Positions 18,792 through 27,903 of a DNA stretch of 63,771 nucleotides are shown here, piece after piece. Origin of the DNA: an uncultured Bacteroidales bacterium (lineage in GTDB: Bacteria > Bacteroidota > Bacteroidia > Bacteroidales > UBA932). The notes beneath the pieces are model-generated. The model worked only from the letters and a program-made list of their open reading frames with translations. It was not told the origin of the DNA and ran no database searches. Made by a program: the position numbers and the translations under genes. The stretch spans positions 1 through 63,771 of the forward strand of contig CALVBH010000007.1 in the NCBI GenBank assembly GCA_944325765.1, read 5' to 3'. Numbering within the stretch: the stretch's first letter is position 1; the number at the start of each line of letters is the position of its first letter.

Positions 18792-19802
18792 ATGAAAATC
18801 AGAATTTGTATTATAGCATCGGCGCTGCCGTTTTTATTTTCCTGCGAGCAGGATTTGAAGCAGGAACTGGATTCTTCCGTCTCCGCGCATTCGGAAGGAG
18901 GGCAATATGTTGACGATACTCTGTATGTGCAGCCATCATCTGAAGTGGTGTTTGACTTTAAGGGAGACCCGGACATCATTACGTTCTACAGCGGAGAAAA
19001 CGGGAAAATGTATGACAGACGGAATATGACCGAATTGCCGGCTTCGTCCCTTGCTTCCGGAATATCCGTTACATTTGCTACCCAGTACGGGACAAATTCA
19101 GGTGATACTTTCAGTGTTTACCTTTCAACCGAATACGACGGATTGTCCGGAGTTTACGAAACTGACAAAGAAATGCTCTCCGGCGGCATAACTTGGAATG
19201 ATATTACACAGCAGTGTGATTTGCCGGAGAAAGCCAATACTGGAGGGAATAACGGTGACGGTTCATCCTCAGTTGTGATACCTCTGGATGATTATCTTGA
19301 TTCCAAGTCTGTTGCGATAGCTTTTCTGTATCATACTGACGGAAGCATACGCCCGAGATGGGAGGTCCGGAATTTTTCAGTGACGAGTACGGATCTGGAA
19401 ACAGGCGAATCGTCAACCCTTCGCCCAGCCGATATCGGCTTTTCCCCTTTCCATGAGGCGGAAGAAGGGGCGAATGTGTACAACTCGGCAACAAATAATG
19501 CCGAGGGCCGCTGGAGACTGACTTATATGACAGATCCGGCACAGGACTACATGATGGGGTGTCATCCGTCGAAAGCAGGCGTCCCGACCAGAAGCTGGCT
19601 GATATCAAATCCTATAAACCTCAAATCGCGCACACCGGATACGGGTGAAGCCATAAAGAACATAACTGTATATCTGGATACCTACAGCTATATCTATGAT
19701 AAGCCTGGACTATACAAAGCTACCTTTGTTATGAAAAGGGTGAATTACAGGTATACGGATGAAAGTGTCCGGAATGTGTATGTCAGAGTGGTGGAAGATT
19801 AA
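18792..19802 (+). CDS. DUF5017 surface lipoprotein (probable surface glycan-binding protein)
   Basis: 336 residues. A lipoprotein signal peptide ends in LFSC (Cys18). The segment EVVFDFKGDPDIITFYSGE (about 52-70) is the typical DUF5017 opening, and a beta-rich C-terminal half follows. Proteins at this position after susD are usually surface glycan-binding proteins (SGBPs) that hold the polysaccharide near SusCD. The role here is inferred from that position and the family; no binding residues can be assigned. It is in the same operon as susCD, 12 bases after susD and 11 before the second lyase. Confidence 0.8.
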   Translation: MKIRICIIASALPFLFSCEQDLKQELDSSVSAHSEGGQYVDDTLYVQPSSEVVFDFKGDPDIITFYSGENGKMYDRRNMTELPASSLASGISVTFATQYGTNSGDTFSVYLSTEYDGLSGVYETDKEMLSGGITWNDITQQCDLPEKANTGGNNGDGSSSVVIPLDDYLDSKSVAIAFLYHTDGSIRPRWEVRNFSVTSTDLETGESSTLRPADIGFSPFHEAEEGANVYNSATNNAEGRWRLTYMTDPAQDYMMGCHPSKAGVPTRSWLISNPINLKSRTPDTGEAIKNITVYLDTYSYIYDKPGLYKATFVMKRVNYRYTDESVRNVYVRVVED

Positions 19803-19813
19803 AATCGACTGTT

Positions 19814-22033
19814 ATGAAAATAAATGGAGGCATATATTTGATTCTGGTCTTGTCGCTTTTGCAGATCTGCTCCTGTCATAAGGTTCCGGTTATCACTGAT
19901 TCCAGTTATGAACCGCCGCATGAGGTGGAGCCGCCTGACGGGGAGGTAGACGGCGAGCCTGAAGATTTTGACAGAATACTGGAGGCACTGCAGGACGGTT
20001 GGCTTTCCGTATATGAAGGGGAGTCTTCCTCTGCGGTATCTTCACGTGAAGCCCTGGACCGGTATGTTTCCGGATATATGTCGGCCATTTCTGATGACGG
20101 AGCTTTCCCTGACGTGGATTATACCGACAGGTCGCAGACTGGCTGGAAACCTCTGGCACATCTGAATTATGTAGGACAGATGGCTTCTGCATACGTCTTA
20201 CGGGAAAGTATACATTATGGGCAACCGGAATTGTATACCGCCATTTGCAATGCCTTGTCATATTGGTATAAGGCATGTCCGACCAGTACCAATTGGTGGA
20301 ATAACCAGATTGCAGTTCCGAGAGACCTTGCAAAACCGCTTATCCTTATGCGCTCGGGTCAGAATACGATACCGGAATCCATAGAAAGCCCGCTGCTGGA
20401 GAGATGGGCCAGAACAGGCGGTGATCCGGCCGAGCGGACAGGAGCCAACAAATCCGATATCGCCCTGCATTGGCTTTACAGAGGATGTCTGCAGTCGGAT
20501 GCCGATGTCGTCAGCTATGCGGTGGAACAGGCATTCGAACCGCTGGCGTTTTCACCTGTCGGAGAAGAAGGTATCCAGTATGACTATTCCTATTTCCAGC
20601 ATAATGCCCAGCTTTATATCGGAGGTTATGCGGATGTCCTGCTCAATGCCGTGATTAAAGTGGCGGGATATGTAAAAGATACTGAATTCATGACGCTTAT
20701 GACACCGGATCAGAAAGAGCTGCTGTGCGAATTCGTCACGCGTACTATGACGGACTGTATACGGGGAAGCTATATGTATTTCAATGTCATGGGGCGCAGT
20801 GTCAGCAGGGCGGATGCACTGGATGCCGCAGGAAGCCTGATATCGAAAATAGAAAGTATCCGGACTTTTGACCAGTCCCATTCCGTGGCTTACGATGCGG
20901 CTCTTGAAAGTCTGGAAAACGGGGTGCACATAAATTTTACTTCGGTGATCCCTTCTTTGACACATCACTATATAGGTGATTACACGACATACAAGTCTCC
21001 TGACTGGTCTGCCTGTCTGAGGCTGGTTTCAGACCGGACATACCGGTGCGAGGATCTGAACGGTGAAAACCTGAAAGGGTATTGGATTTCGGACGGTTCT
21101 CTTTCTGTCAATACACAGGGGGATGAGTATTTCAATATTTTCCCGGTCTGGGACTGGAACAGGGTGCCAGGAGTCACAGCTCCCTATACTTCTGAAGTAC
21201 CGAGAAACTCGAATTATACCCATACGGGACAGTCTGTATTCACGGGAGGCGTTTCTGACGGGCGGCAAGGCATTTCCGTATATGGAATGAGAAATACTGA
21301 AGACGGAGTAAACGTATATGCGGATAAATCATGGTTTTTTGAAAGCGATGCGATAATTTGTATAGGATCGGGCATTGGGTCGTCTATGACGGAAGAAATC
21401 GTGACTACTGTCAACCAGTGCAGGAAGTCAGGCACCGTGTATACGGAAACAGATGCGGAAGGCAGGATAGTGCGGGTCTGGCATGACAATATAGGCTATA
21501 TAATTGACCCGGAAACGGGAAATGCCTGGAACGATGTTATCCTGAAAGAGGAACAGCGCACCGGAATGTGGTCTGACATAAACACGACCCAGACCGGCTC
21601 GGTGACTGAAAGCGTTTTCGAACTATCCATTTCACACGGAGCCTTGCAGTCTTCTTCCCGGAAAGGCTCGTACTCGTATTACATGCTTCCGGGAATGACA
21701 AAAGAGGAATTCGACGGTTTTGATCCGTCTTCCATCTGGATAGCCGCTATGGATGACACCGTACACGCTGTCAGAAACGAGGTGTCAGGAAGCCTGCATG
21801 CGGCTTTTTTCGAAAACGGGACGGTGACATGTGAAGATTTTTCAGTGGCGGTGGACGCTCCTTGTCTTTTGATATTGAATGATGACGATACGGGATTCGT
21901 TTCCTGTCCTTCGTCCCGGCAGCCTGCTTCCATAACCGTTACTGTTGTCCGGGCAGGGGTGGAAAAGCACTGTGTCATCGATATTTCGTCCGATGGAGAT
22001 CATGCAGGTATGACTCACGGATTTTCTTTATGA
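19814..22033 (+). CDS. polysaccharide lyase family 8, surface lipoprotein
   Basis: 739 residues, a paralogue of the leftward lyase. The N-terminus is a lipoprotein signal with Cys21 (ICSC), then a Pro/Glu/Asp-rich spacer (PPHEVEPPDGEVDGEPED) that suggests export to the cell surface. Catalytic residues line up: Asn212 in TGANK, His263 and Tyr272 in FQHNAQLYIGGY, Arg328 and Arg332 in GRSVSR, and EDLNGEN. It should make the first endolytic cuts in the polymer at the surface, while the signal-peptidase-I paralogue works in the periplasm. Last gene of the GH95-susCD operon. It ends 16 bases before the tail of the broken methylase gene on the other strand; no clear terminator was found between them. 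Confidence 0.9.
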   Translation: MKINGGIYLILVLSLLQICSCHKVPVITDSSYEPPHEVEPPDGEVDGEPEDFDRILEALQDGWLSVYEGESSSAVSSREALDRYVSGYMSAISDDGAFPDVDYTDRSQTGWKPLAHLNYVGQMASAYVLRESIHYGQPELYTAICNALSYWYKACPTSTNWWNNQIAVPRDLAKPLILMRSGQNTIPESIESPLLERWARTGGDPAERTGANKSDIALHWLYRGCLQSDADVVSYAVEQAFEPLAFSPVGEEGIQYDYSYFQHNAQLYIGGYADVLLNAVIKVAGYVKDTEFMTLMTPDQKELLCEFVTRTMTDCIRGSYMYFNVMGRSVSRADALDAAGSLISKIESIRTFDQSHSVAYDAALESLENGVHINFTSVIPSLTHHYIGDYTTYKSPDWSACLRLVSDRTYRCEDLNGENLKGYWISDGSLSVNTQGDEYFNIFPVWDWNRVPGVTAPYTSEVPRNSNYTHTGQSVFTGGVSDGRQGISVYGMRNTEDGVNVYADKSWFFESDAIICIGSGIGSSMTEEIVTTVNQCRKSGTVYTETDAEGRIVRVWHDNIGYIIDPETGNAWNDVILKEEQRTGMWSDINTTQTGSVTESVFELSISHGALQSSSRKGSYSYYMLPGMTKEEFDGFDPSSIWIAAMDDTVHAVRNEVSGSLHAAFFENGTVTCEDFSVAVDAPCLLILNDDDTGFVSCPSSRQPASITVTVVRAGVEKHCVIDISSDGDHAGMTHGFSL

Positions 22034-22049
22034 TGAAATCACCTTGACA

Positions 22050-22633
22050 TCACTTCTTTTCCATCAGGAACAGATACTCTTTATGGCTGTAGTGTTGTAT
22101 GAACGTGCCGACCATCCGGCCAGATACGAGGCAAAGTGTCCCAATGTGTTGTCGACCGAATCCAAAGAGAGGATCAGGCTTGTGAGCAGGACGGACCTGT
22201 CGGTGAAATCCAGGTCGTACTCGTCGATTCTGTCTCTGATGGCGTCGAGTTTTCTCGTATTGTGTATCTGGAAGGGCCTTTTCCCCAAGGGGCTGTCACC
22301 GCCGTAGTGCCCCGTGAACCAGCCGTCATACCCTTCGAGGGAATTGAGTTCTTCTATGAACGGCCGGTAAAAGGAATCCGGCTTGGCTGACAATAGGTAA
22401 CAGTGCCCGAACACTTCGGACCATTCGGAAATGTCATTGGCGGTGACATCATATCCAAGCTGGGACAAGGCTTGCGAGACTCTCGTCGTGCCGCTGAATC
22501 CATCCAGGATATCCTTGACATCCAAGTTCCTGATTTCTTCGATGATATAAGGCAGGAGCCTGAGTTTCGAGCCGGTGTAGTTTATCCCTTCCGTATGCGG
22601 GATGCCGGCAGTGTCAGATAAACCAGCGGTCAT
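22050..22633 (-). pseudogene. broken D12-class DNA adenine methylase (internal deletion and frameshift)
   Basis: The first about 175 codons are very like the intact gene at 60719-61813 (shared YTGSKLRLLPYI-type start, DGFSGTTRVSQAL motif I, VTANDISEWSEVFG, HNTRKLDAIRDRIDEY). After GWSARSYNT the frame runs only nine more codons to a stop. In another frame the next bases (22050-22088) encode SHKEYLFLMEKK and a stop, which is the very C-terminus of the intact paralogue. So about 514 bases, including the catalytic DPPY region, were deleted and the frame shifted. The product lacks catalytic motif IV and should be inactive. A -7 box still stands before it. It is convergent with the PUL operon and divergent from gyrA. 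Confidence 0.9.
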
Positions 22634-22670
22634 TTTACTTGAAATTCTGTAGAGTGCTTAGATTGTGTGC

Positions 22671-22678
22671 AAAAATAA
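22671..22678 (-). promoter_or_regulatory. -7 box of the broken methylase gene (TATTTTTG)
   Basis: Exact TAnnTTTG on the minus strand, about 38 bases before the start codon, with a TTG about 20 bases further upstream. The broken gene may still be transcribed. Confidence 0.5.
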
Positions 22679-22731
22679 GAATATTGCATAATTCCGGCAA
22701 GCAAAATTAGTTCAAATCCGGCGGGGAAGGG

Positions 22732-22762
22732 TTTGTCGGATTTGCAATTTTTGTTATCTTTG
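22732..22762 (+). promoter_or_regulatory. gyrA promoter, full Bacteroidetes consensus
   Basis: TTTG (22732-22735), 19-base spacer, TATCTTTG (22755-22762). This is the best -33/-7 pair in the window and predicts a start near 22769 and a leader of about 70 bases. Confidence 0.75.
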
Positions 22763-22799
22763 CAAACTATGTCCGGGAAGTGCCGAGCTGCGGCTCTGT

Positions 22800-22814
22800 T
22801 GCCCGTCACGGGCA
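22800..22814 (+). promoter_or_regulatory. hairpin in the gyrA leader
   Basis: TGCCCGTCACGGGCA is a perfect 7+1+7 palindrome in the 5' untranslated region, preceded by a smaller GCCG/CGGC stem (22782-22794) and followed by an A/T-rich tract before ATG 22839. Confidence 0.4.
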
Positions 22815-22838
22815 TATTTTAAAATTCAGAAAAAGTAT

Positions 22839-25415
22839 ATGGATAATTTGGATAATGAATTGAATCCGAATGAAACGGAAGCACCTGCAGGCAGGATTGA
22901 AACGGTCAACATCGACAGGCAGATGAGAAGTTCGTACATAGACTATTCTATGTCGGTCATCGTCTCCAGAGCGTTGCCGGACGTGAGGGACGGTATGAAG
23001 CCTGTCCACAGGAGAGTGCTTTTCGGTATGACGGGGCTCGGGCTGGGCTATTCCGGCCAGACCAAGAAATCCGCAAGAATAGTCGGCGAGGTGCTCGGTA
23101 AATATCATCCGCACGGGGACAGCAGCGTTTACGATGCTATGGTGAGGATGGCGCAGAGCTGGAGCATGCGGTATCCTCTCGTTTTCGGACAGGGAAACTT
23201 CGGTTCGATGGACGGCGATTCGCCTGCGGCAATGCGTTATACCGAAGCCAAACTCGAAAAACTGACCGAGGAGGTGATGGCCGACATCGACAAGGATACC
23301 GTTGATTTCCAGAACAATTTCGACGATACCCTCCAGGAGCCTACCGTCCTTCCGACGAAGGCGCCGCTCCTGCTTCTCAACGGCTCTTCCGGAATCGCCG
23401 TGGGTATGGCTACCAATATGGCTCCGCACAATCTCGGAGAGACCTGCGACGCCATCTGCGCATATATCGACAACCCCGACATCACTACGGATGAACTGAT
23501 GCATTACATAAAGGGGCCGGACTTCCCGACGGGAGGCATCATCCAGGGCCATCAGGGCATCAGGGACGCTTTCGAGACCGGCAGGGGAAGAATCGTCATC
23601 AGGTCGAGGACCGAAATCGAGGTGAGCGAATCCGGCAGGGAGACGATAGTCGTCACCGAAATACCTTATATGGTAAACAAGCGCGAGCTTATCGAGAAAA
23701 TCGTGGAACTGGTGGAGAACAAGAAGATAGACGGCATCGTCTATGTGAATGACGAGACCACCAGAAAAGGTATGCGCATCGTTATCAAACTGAAGATAGG
23801 CGCAAACTCGAATGTAGTCCTGAACACGCTGTTCAAATATACTCCGCTCCAGTCCAGTTTTTCGGTAAACAATGTCGCACTGGTCAACGGACGTCCGCGC
23901 ACATTGAACCTGAAGGACCTGATAAAATATTTCGTCCGTCACAGGCATGACGTGGTGGTAAGGAGGACGAAATTCGACCTCGAAAAGGCGAAGAAACGTG
24001 CGCATATACTCGAAGGCCTGCTGAAGGCATTGGACGTCATAGATGAAATCATCGCCATCATCAGGGCGTCGAGGAGTGTGGACCAGGCCAAATCGGAACT
24101 GATGGAACGTTTCGCATTCACGGATGCACAGTCTTCCGCCATAGTCGAGATGAGGCTCAGACAGCTGACCGGACTGGAACGCGAGAAACTTCAGGCAGAA
24201 TTCGATGAACTGATGAAGTTCATACACTACTGCGAGGAAGTCCTGGCCAGCTATGAAAAGCAGATGGAAGTCATAAAGGGCGAACTTCAGGAACTCAAGC
24301 AGAAATACGGCGATCCGAGAAGAACGGAAATCGCCCTCTCCGCAGAGGAATTCAATCCGGAGGACTTTTACCCGGACGAGGATGTGGTCATCACCATTTC
24401 CCATCTCGGCTATATCAAGAGGACGCCGCTTACGGAATACAGGACCCAGAACAGGGGAGGGGTCGGCATGAAAGGCAGCGCCACTCGCGACGAAGACTTC
24501 ATAGAACATATCTATGTGGCCAACATGCACAGTACCATGCTGCTGTTCACCAAGAACGGAAGATGCTTCTGGCTGAAGGTCTACGAAATCCCGGAGGGCA
24601 CGAAGACTTCCAAGGGAAGAGCCATCCAGAACGTGATAAACATCGAGCCGGACGATACCGTAAAGGCGTTCATAAACGTACGCAACCTCAAGGATGAGGA
24701 TTATGTAAACAACAATTTCATAGTTCTCGTCACGAAGAAAGGAATAATAAAGAAGACCCTGCTCGAAGCCTATTCAAGGCCGAGAGCCAACGGTGTCAAC
24801 GCCATAACCGTCAGGGACGGGGACGAACTTCTGGAAGCCTCTATGACTAACGGCAGATGCCAGATCTTCCTCGCAGGCAGGAAAGGGAACTGCGCGAGAT
24901 TCGATGAACGCGATGCCAGACCTCTCGGCAGGACTGCTTCCGGAGTCAAGGGTATCAATATCAGTGATGACGATGAAGTCGTGGGTATGATATGCTACGA
25001 CCCTGAAGCCGCCGACGCCGCATCCAGAACCATACTCGTGGTCAGCGAGAACGGCTACGGCAAACGTTCAGACTATGAGGAGTACAGGCTTACGCACCGC
25101 GGAAGCAAGGGAGTGAAGACCCTGAACATCACGGAAAAGACCGGTAACCTCGTGGCCATCAAGGATGTCACCGATGACAACGACCTGATGATCATAAACA
25201 GGTCCGGCCTGACCATCCGGATGCACGTATCCGATATCAGGGTAGCGGGCAGGGCAACACAGGGCGTGCGCCTCATAAACATAAAGGAAGGCGATGCCAT
25301 CGCCGCTGTTTCCGCCGTAAGCAGGAACGACGACGAAACCCCTGTCGAGGGAGGTGCCGATGCCGGCAGCGCTCAGGAGCCGGCTTCACCGACGAATACT
25401 GAGGACAAACAATAA
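22839..25415 (+). CDS. gyrA: DNA gyrase subunit A
   Basis: 858 residues. Subunit A makes the transient double-strand break through which gyrase passes DNA to add negative supercoils. The catalytic Tyr134 is in [10 protein letters not shown]. The breakage-reunion domain spans about 30-490, and the C-terminal pinwheel has repeated blades with a GyrA-box-like [10 protein letters not shown]. In the quinolone region, [10 protein letters not shown] keeps Ser95 and Asp99, equivalent to E. coli Ser83 and Asp87, so the usual resistance changes are absent. A consensus promoter precedes it. The TPR gene follows by 24 bases, a pairing I believe is common in Bacteroidales. Confidence 0.97.
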   Translation: MDNLDNELNPNETEAPAGRIETVNIDRQMRSSYIDYSMSVIVSRALPDVRDGMKPVHRRVLFGMTGLGLGYSGQTKKSARIVGEVLGKYHPHGDSSVYDAMVRMAQSWSMRYPLVFGQGNFGSMDGDSPAAMRYTEAKLEKLTEEVMADIDKDTVDFQNNFDDTLQEPTVLPTKAPLLLLNGSSGIAVGMATNMAPHNLGETCDAICAYIDNPDITTDELMHYIKGPDFPTGGIIQGHQGIRDAFETGRGRIVIRSRTEIEVSESGRETIVVTEIPYMVNKRELIEKIVELVENKKIDGIVYVNDETTRKGMRIVIKLKIGANSNVVLNTLFKYTPLQSSFSVNNVALVNGRPRTLNLKDLIKYFVRHRHDVVVRRTKFDLEKAKKRAHILEGLLKALDVIDEIIAIIRASRSVDQAKSELMERFAFTDAQSSAIVEMRLRQLTGLEREKLQAEFDELMKFIHYCEEVLASYEKQMEVIKGELQELKQKYGDPRRTEIALSAEEFNPEDFYPDEDVVITISHLGYIKRTPLTEYRTQNRGGVGMKGSATRDEDFIEHIYVANMHSTMLLFTKNGRCFWLKVYEIPEGTKTSKGRAIQNVINIEPDDTVKAFINVRNLKDEDYVNNNFIVLVTKKGIIKKTLLEAYSRPRANGVNAITVRDGDELLEASMTNGRCQIFLAGRKGNCARFDERDARPLGRTASGVKGINISDDDEVVGMICYDPEAADAASRTILVVSENGYGKRSDYEEYRLTHRGSKGVKTLNITEKTGNLVAIKDVTDDNDLMIINRSGLTIRMHVSDIRVAGRATQGVRLINIKEGDAIAAVSAVSRNDDETPVEGGADAGSAQEPASPTNTEDKQ

Positions 25416-25439
25416 TAATACTTTAATTAATATCGAGCT

Positions 25440-26753
25440 ATGAAACGTATCATTATGGCATTGGCGGTACTGTTGGCCGTACAGGCAGCCGATGCACAGG
25501 TAAAATCTCCGGCTGATGCCAAAAAAGCCGTGGAATCGGCTACGGAAGCTACTGCAAATCCGAAGAAGGCAGCCAAACCTGCTACCTGGCTGAAACTGGC
25601 CGGAGCATATATGGACGCCTATTCCGCTCCTATGGGAAACGGATGGATCGGCGCGAGCAAACAGGAGCTGACATTCATTATGGGCAGCCAGAAACCGAGT
25701 GCTACCCAGACAGTGACCCTTGCAGGCGAGACCTATACGAAGGAGCAGTACAAGACCATGAACTACTATTACAACGCAAACCAGCAGCTGGCCCTCATAG
25801 AGGTGACCAAGCCGGTATATGCGGATGCTCTCGACCAGGCTCTCAATGCCTATCTCAAGGCGGCCGAGGTGGATGCCAAGGGAAGCAAGACCAAGGATAT
25901 CGATGCAGGTATCAAGAATATATCTTCAAAATTCATCGAGCAGGGGATGAACAGCTATATGTTCGGCGATCTCAAGGCTGCCAGCACTTATTTCGAGAAG
26001 GCAGTGAAGGCTTCGGAATCCGCACCGAATCCTGCCATAGACACTATGGCACTTTACAATGCGGGCTTTACAGCCTGGATGACCCAGGATTATGCCAGGG
26101 CAGAGCCTTTCTTCAAGAAATGTCTGGAAGTGAACTATCTGGAGGACGGTGAGGTATATGCCAAACTGGCCGACATCTACTCGAAACTGGACAGAAAGGC
26201 CGATGCCAAGAGCACTCTCGAAGCAGGTTTCTCGGCTTATCCGCAGAACCAGAGCATCATCATCGGTCTGATCAACTATTACATCGAAAGCGGCGAGAAC
26301 CCTGACGAACTTTTCGCCCTTCTGGACGTAGCCAAGAAGAACGAACCGAACAACGCTTCACTGTACTATGTCGAAGGCGACATCCACAGCAAGCTCGGAC
26401 ACAAGGATGAGGCCATAGCCGCCTACATGAAATCTTACGAAATCAACCCTGAATATGAATTCGGCCTTATCGGCGTGGGTATCCTCTACTACAACGAGGC
26501 TCTCGAAATTCAGGAAAAGGCTGCCAACGAGTTCGACGATGCCAAGTATATGGCTTTGATCGAGCAGTTCGAGGCTGCGCTGATGAATGCCATCGATCCG
26601 TTCGAAAAGGCATTCAACGTAACGAAGGACAATCAGATCAAGGTAAGCATCGCGGAATATCTGAAGAATATCTACTACCGTTTCAGGGAAAAAGGTCCGC
26701 AGTACGAGGAAGGGTATAACAAGTATTCTACCATCGTTTCCAACGGCCTTTAG
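25440..26753 (+). CDS. exported tetratricopeptide-repeat protein
   Basis: 437 residues with a signal peptide (MKRIIMALAVLLAVQAADAQ). Four or more TPR units are visible from about 170 on (for example MNSYMFGDLKAASTYFEKAVKAS, YNAGFTAWMTQDYARAEPFFKKCLEV, YVEGDIHSKLGHKDEAIAAYMKSYEINP). It is probably a periplasmic scaffold; no enzyme motif is present. It lies 24 bases after gyrA and is probably cotranscribed. Its stop codon is followed immediately by a long inverted repeat. The function is unknown. Confidence 0.85.
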   Translation: MKRIIMALAVLLAVQAADAQVKSPADAKKAVESATEATANPKKAAKPATWLKLAGAYMDAYSAPMGNGWIGASKQELTFIMGSQKPSATQTVTLAGETYTKEQYKTMNYYYNANQQLALIEVTKPVYADALDQALNAYLKAAEVDAKGSKTKDIDAGIKNISSKFIEQGMNSYMFGDLKAASTYFEKAVKASESAPNPAIDTMALYNAGFTAWMTQDYARAEPFFKKCLEVNYLEDGEVYAKLADIYSKLDRKADAKSTLEAGFSAYPQNQSIIIGLINYYIESGENPDELFALLDVAKKNEPNNASLYYVEGDIHSKLGHKDEAIAAYMKSYEINPEYEFGLIGVGILYYNEALEIQEKAANEFDDAKYMALIEQFEAALMNAIDPFEKAFNVTKDNQIKVSIAEYLKNIYYRFREKGPQYEEGYNKYSTIVSNGL

Positions 26754-26754
26754 T

Positions 26755-26878
26755 CCGATGCGTCGGAACCGGCGTATTGCGGCGTTGCCTTCGGGATTCG
26801 GATTCGGTCATTTACTACAGTAAACTCCCGTCATCCTCACCCTTGGCGCCTTGCACTGCACCGGTTCCGGCACATCGG
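26755..26878. repeat. long imperfect inverted repeat after the TPR gene
   Basis: Arms 26755-26772 and 26861-26878 pair at 16 of 18 positions around an 88-base loop that includes a TTTACT/AGTAAA dyad (26812-26825). It begins two bases after the TPR stop codon. It could be a terminator-like structure, a structured RNA or a repeat element. Confidence 0.6.
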
Positions 26879-26884
26879 CCAATG

Positions 26885-26957
26885 AACAGGGTGGCAGCGA
26901 GAGCACTGTTGATTTCCGTCAGGAAATTGTAGTCAGTGCTCTCGCTGCCACCCTGTT
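26885..26957. repeat. perfect 24-base inverted repeat at the end of phoH
   Basis: Arms 26885-26908 and 26934-26957 are exactly complementary. The 25-base loop contains a second small hairpin (ATTTCC/GGAAAT, 26912-26927). It touches the phoH stop codon (26958-26960). No long T-run follows on either side, so it is not a standard intrinsic terminator, though it may stop or stabilise convergent transcripts. Confidence 0.75.
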
Positions 26958-27890
26958 TCAGACCTCGAAAGCCTTGACGATTTTGGAGACGAGAGGATGC
27001 CGGACGATATCATTGTTGTTGAAGAATATACATCCGATACCTTTTATGTCCTTCACTAATTCGATACCCCTCATAAGCCCGGATTCCTTCTTGTCCGGCA
27101 AATCCACCTGGCTCGCGTCTCCCGTCACGATGAACTTCGCATCCGTGCCCATTCTGGTCAGGAACATTTTCAGCTGTCCGAGATTCGTGTTCTGGGCCTC
27201 GTCGAGAATCACGCAGGCCTTGTCCAGTGTCCGGCCTCTCATATATGCCAGCGGAGCTATCTGTACTATGCCCTCCTCCATGAAATCATTCAGTCTTTTC
27301 GCGGGTATCATATCGCCCAGCGCATCATAGAGCGGCTGAAGGTAGGGGTCTAATTTGTCTTTCAGGTCACCGGGCAGAAAACCGAGGCGTTCCCCTGCTT
27401 CCACGGCCGGACGTGTCAGTATGATTCTCTTGATTTCCCTGTGTTTCAGTGCTCTGACAGCCAGGGCTATGGCTATGTATGTCTTTCCGGTCCCCGCTGG
27501 ACCGACAGCGAACACCAGATCGTTTTCGAAATAGGCTTTCACCATTTCCTCCTGAGTCCTGTTCCTCGCCCGAATCGGCTTTCCGTCCAGACCGTGCACT
27601 ATCACCGCATCGCCGTACGGGATTTTCTTCCGTGCGGCATCTTCGCCGTCGAACAGGTCTTCCACATCGTACGGCGTGAGATTCCGCTTGTGCATCCGCT
27701 TCTGTATCAGAAGGCGAATCTTTTCCTCGAAACCGGCACAGTCGGCCTCGGAGCCCTCGATGATGATTTCATTGCCCCGGGCAGCGACTCTCAGCTGCGG
27801 AAACCAGCCGCACAACGCTTCCAGAACTCTGTTCCCTGCTCCGTAGATTTCTACGGGATCGGTATTTTCAAGCACTATGTTTTTTTTCAT
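26958..27890 (-). CDS. phoH: PhoH-family ATPase (YbeZ type)
   Basis: 310 residues. The N-terminal KH-like region (about 1-90) is followed by the PhoH P-loop domain with Walker A GPAGTGKT (Lys136), RPAVEAGERLGFLPGD, Walker B VILDEAQN, and VTGDASQVDLP. It binds and hydrolyses ATP and is linked to RNA metabolism together with the YbeY endonuclease in other bacteria; that partner is not in the window. It is the last gene of a leftward unit after DUF389 and the CapA-like gene (13-base gap). Its stop codon adjoins a perfect 24-base inverted repeat. Confidence 0.93.
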   Translation of the reverse strand: MKKNIVLENTDPVEIYGAGNRVLEALCGWFPQLRVAARGNEIIIEGSEADCAGFEEKIRLLIQKRMHKRNLTPYDVEDLFDGEDAARKKIPYGDAVIVHGLDGKPIRARNRTQEEMVKAYFENDLVFAVGPAGTGKTYIAIALAVRALKHREIKRIILTRPAVEAGERLGFLPGDLKDKLDPYLQPLYDALGDMIPAKRLNDFMEEGIVQIAPLAYMRGRTLDKACVILDEAQNTNLGQLKMFLTRMGTDAKFIVTGDASQVDLPDKKESGLMRGIELVKDIKGIGCIFFNNNDIVRHPLVSKIVKAFEV

Positions 27891-27903
27891 ATACTGACTT
27901 TTT

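Noticed and set aside
2888-22033. Integrated mobile element carrying the PUL
   Set aside because: No integrase, transposase, tRNA target or flanking direct repeat could be found; the broken methylase at the right edge is only suggestive.
23115-23140. Quinolone-resistance change in gyrA
   Set aside because: The segment [10 protein letters not shown] keeps the Ser and Asp equivalent to E. coli Ser83 and Asp87; no classical resistance substitution is present.
22806-24530. 574-codon open frame on the minus strand across gyrA
   Set aside because: It is antisense to a clearly coding gyrA, has no domain, and the codon bias of gyrA explains the openness. The same holds for the long minus frame at 56494-58113 across the P-type ATPase and 12384-13466 across GH95.
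26754-26957. tRNA or other classical RNA gene in the gaps
   Set aside because: No cloverleaf or conserved RNA signature was recognised here or in the other gaps (22634-22838, 42700-42909, 55785-56013, 62243-62473, 63308-63570).
26851-27330. Rightward 159-codon frame across the phoH end and the inverted repeat
   Set aside because: Antisense to phoH and spanning a palindrome; no family likeness.
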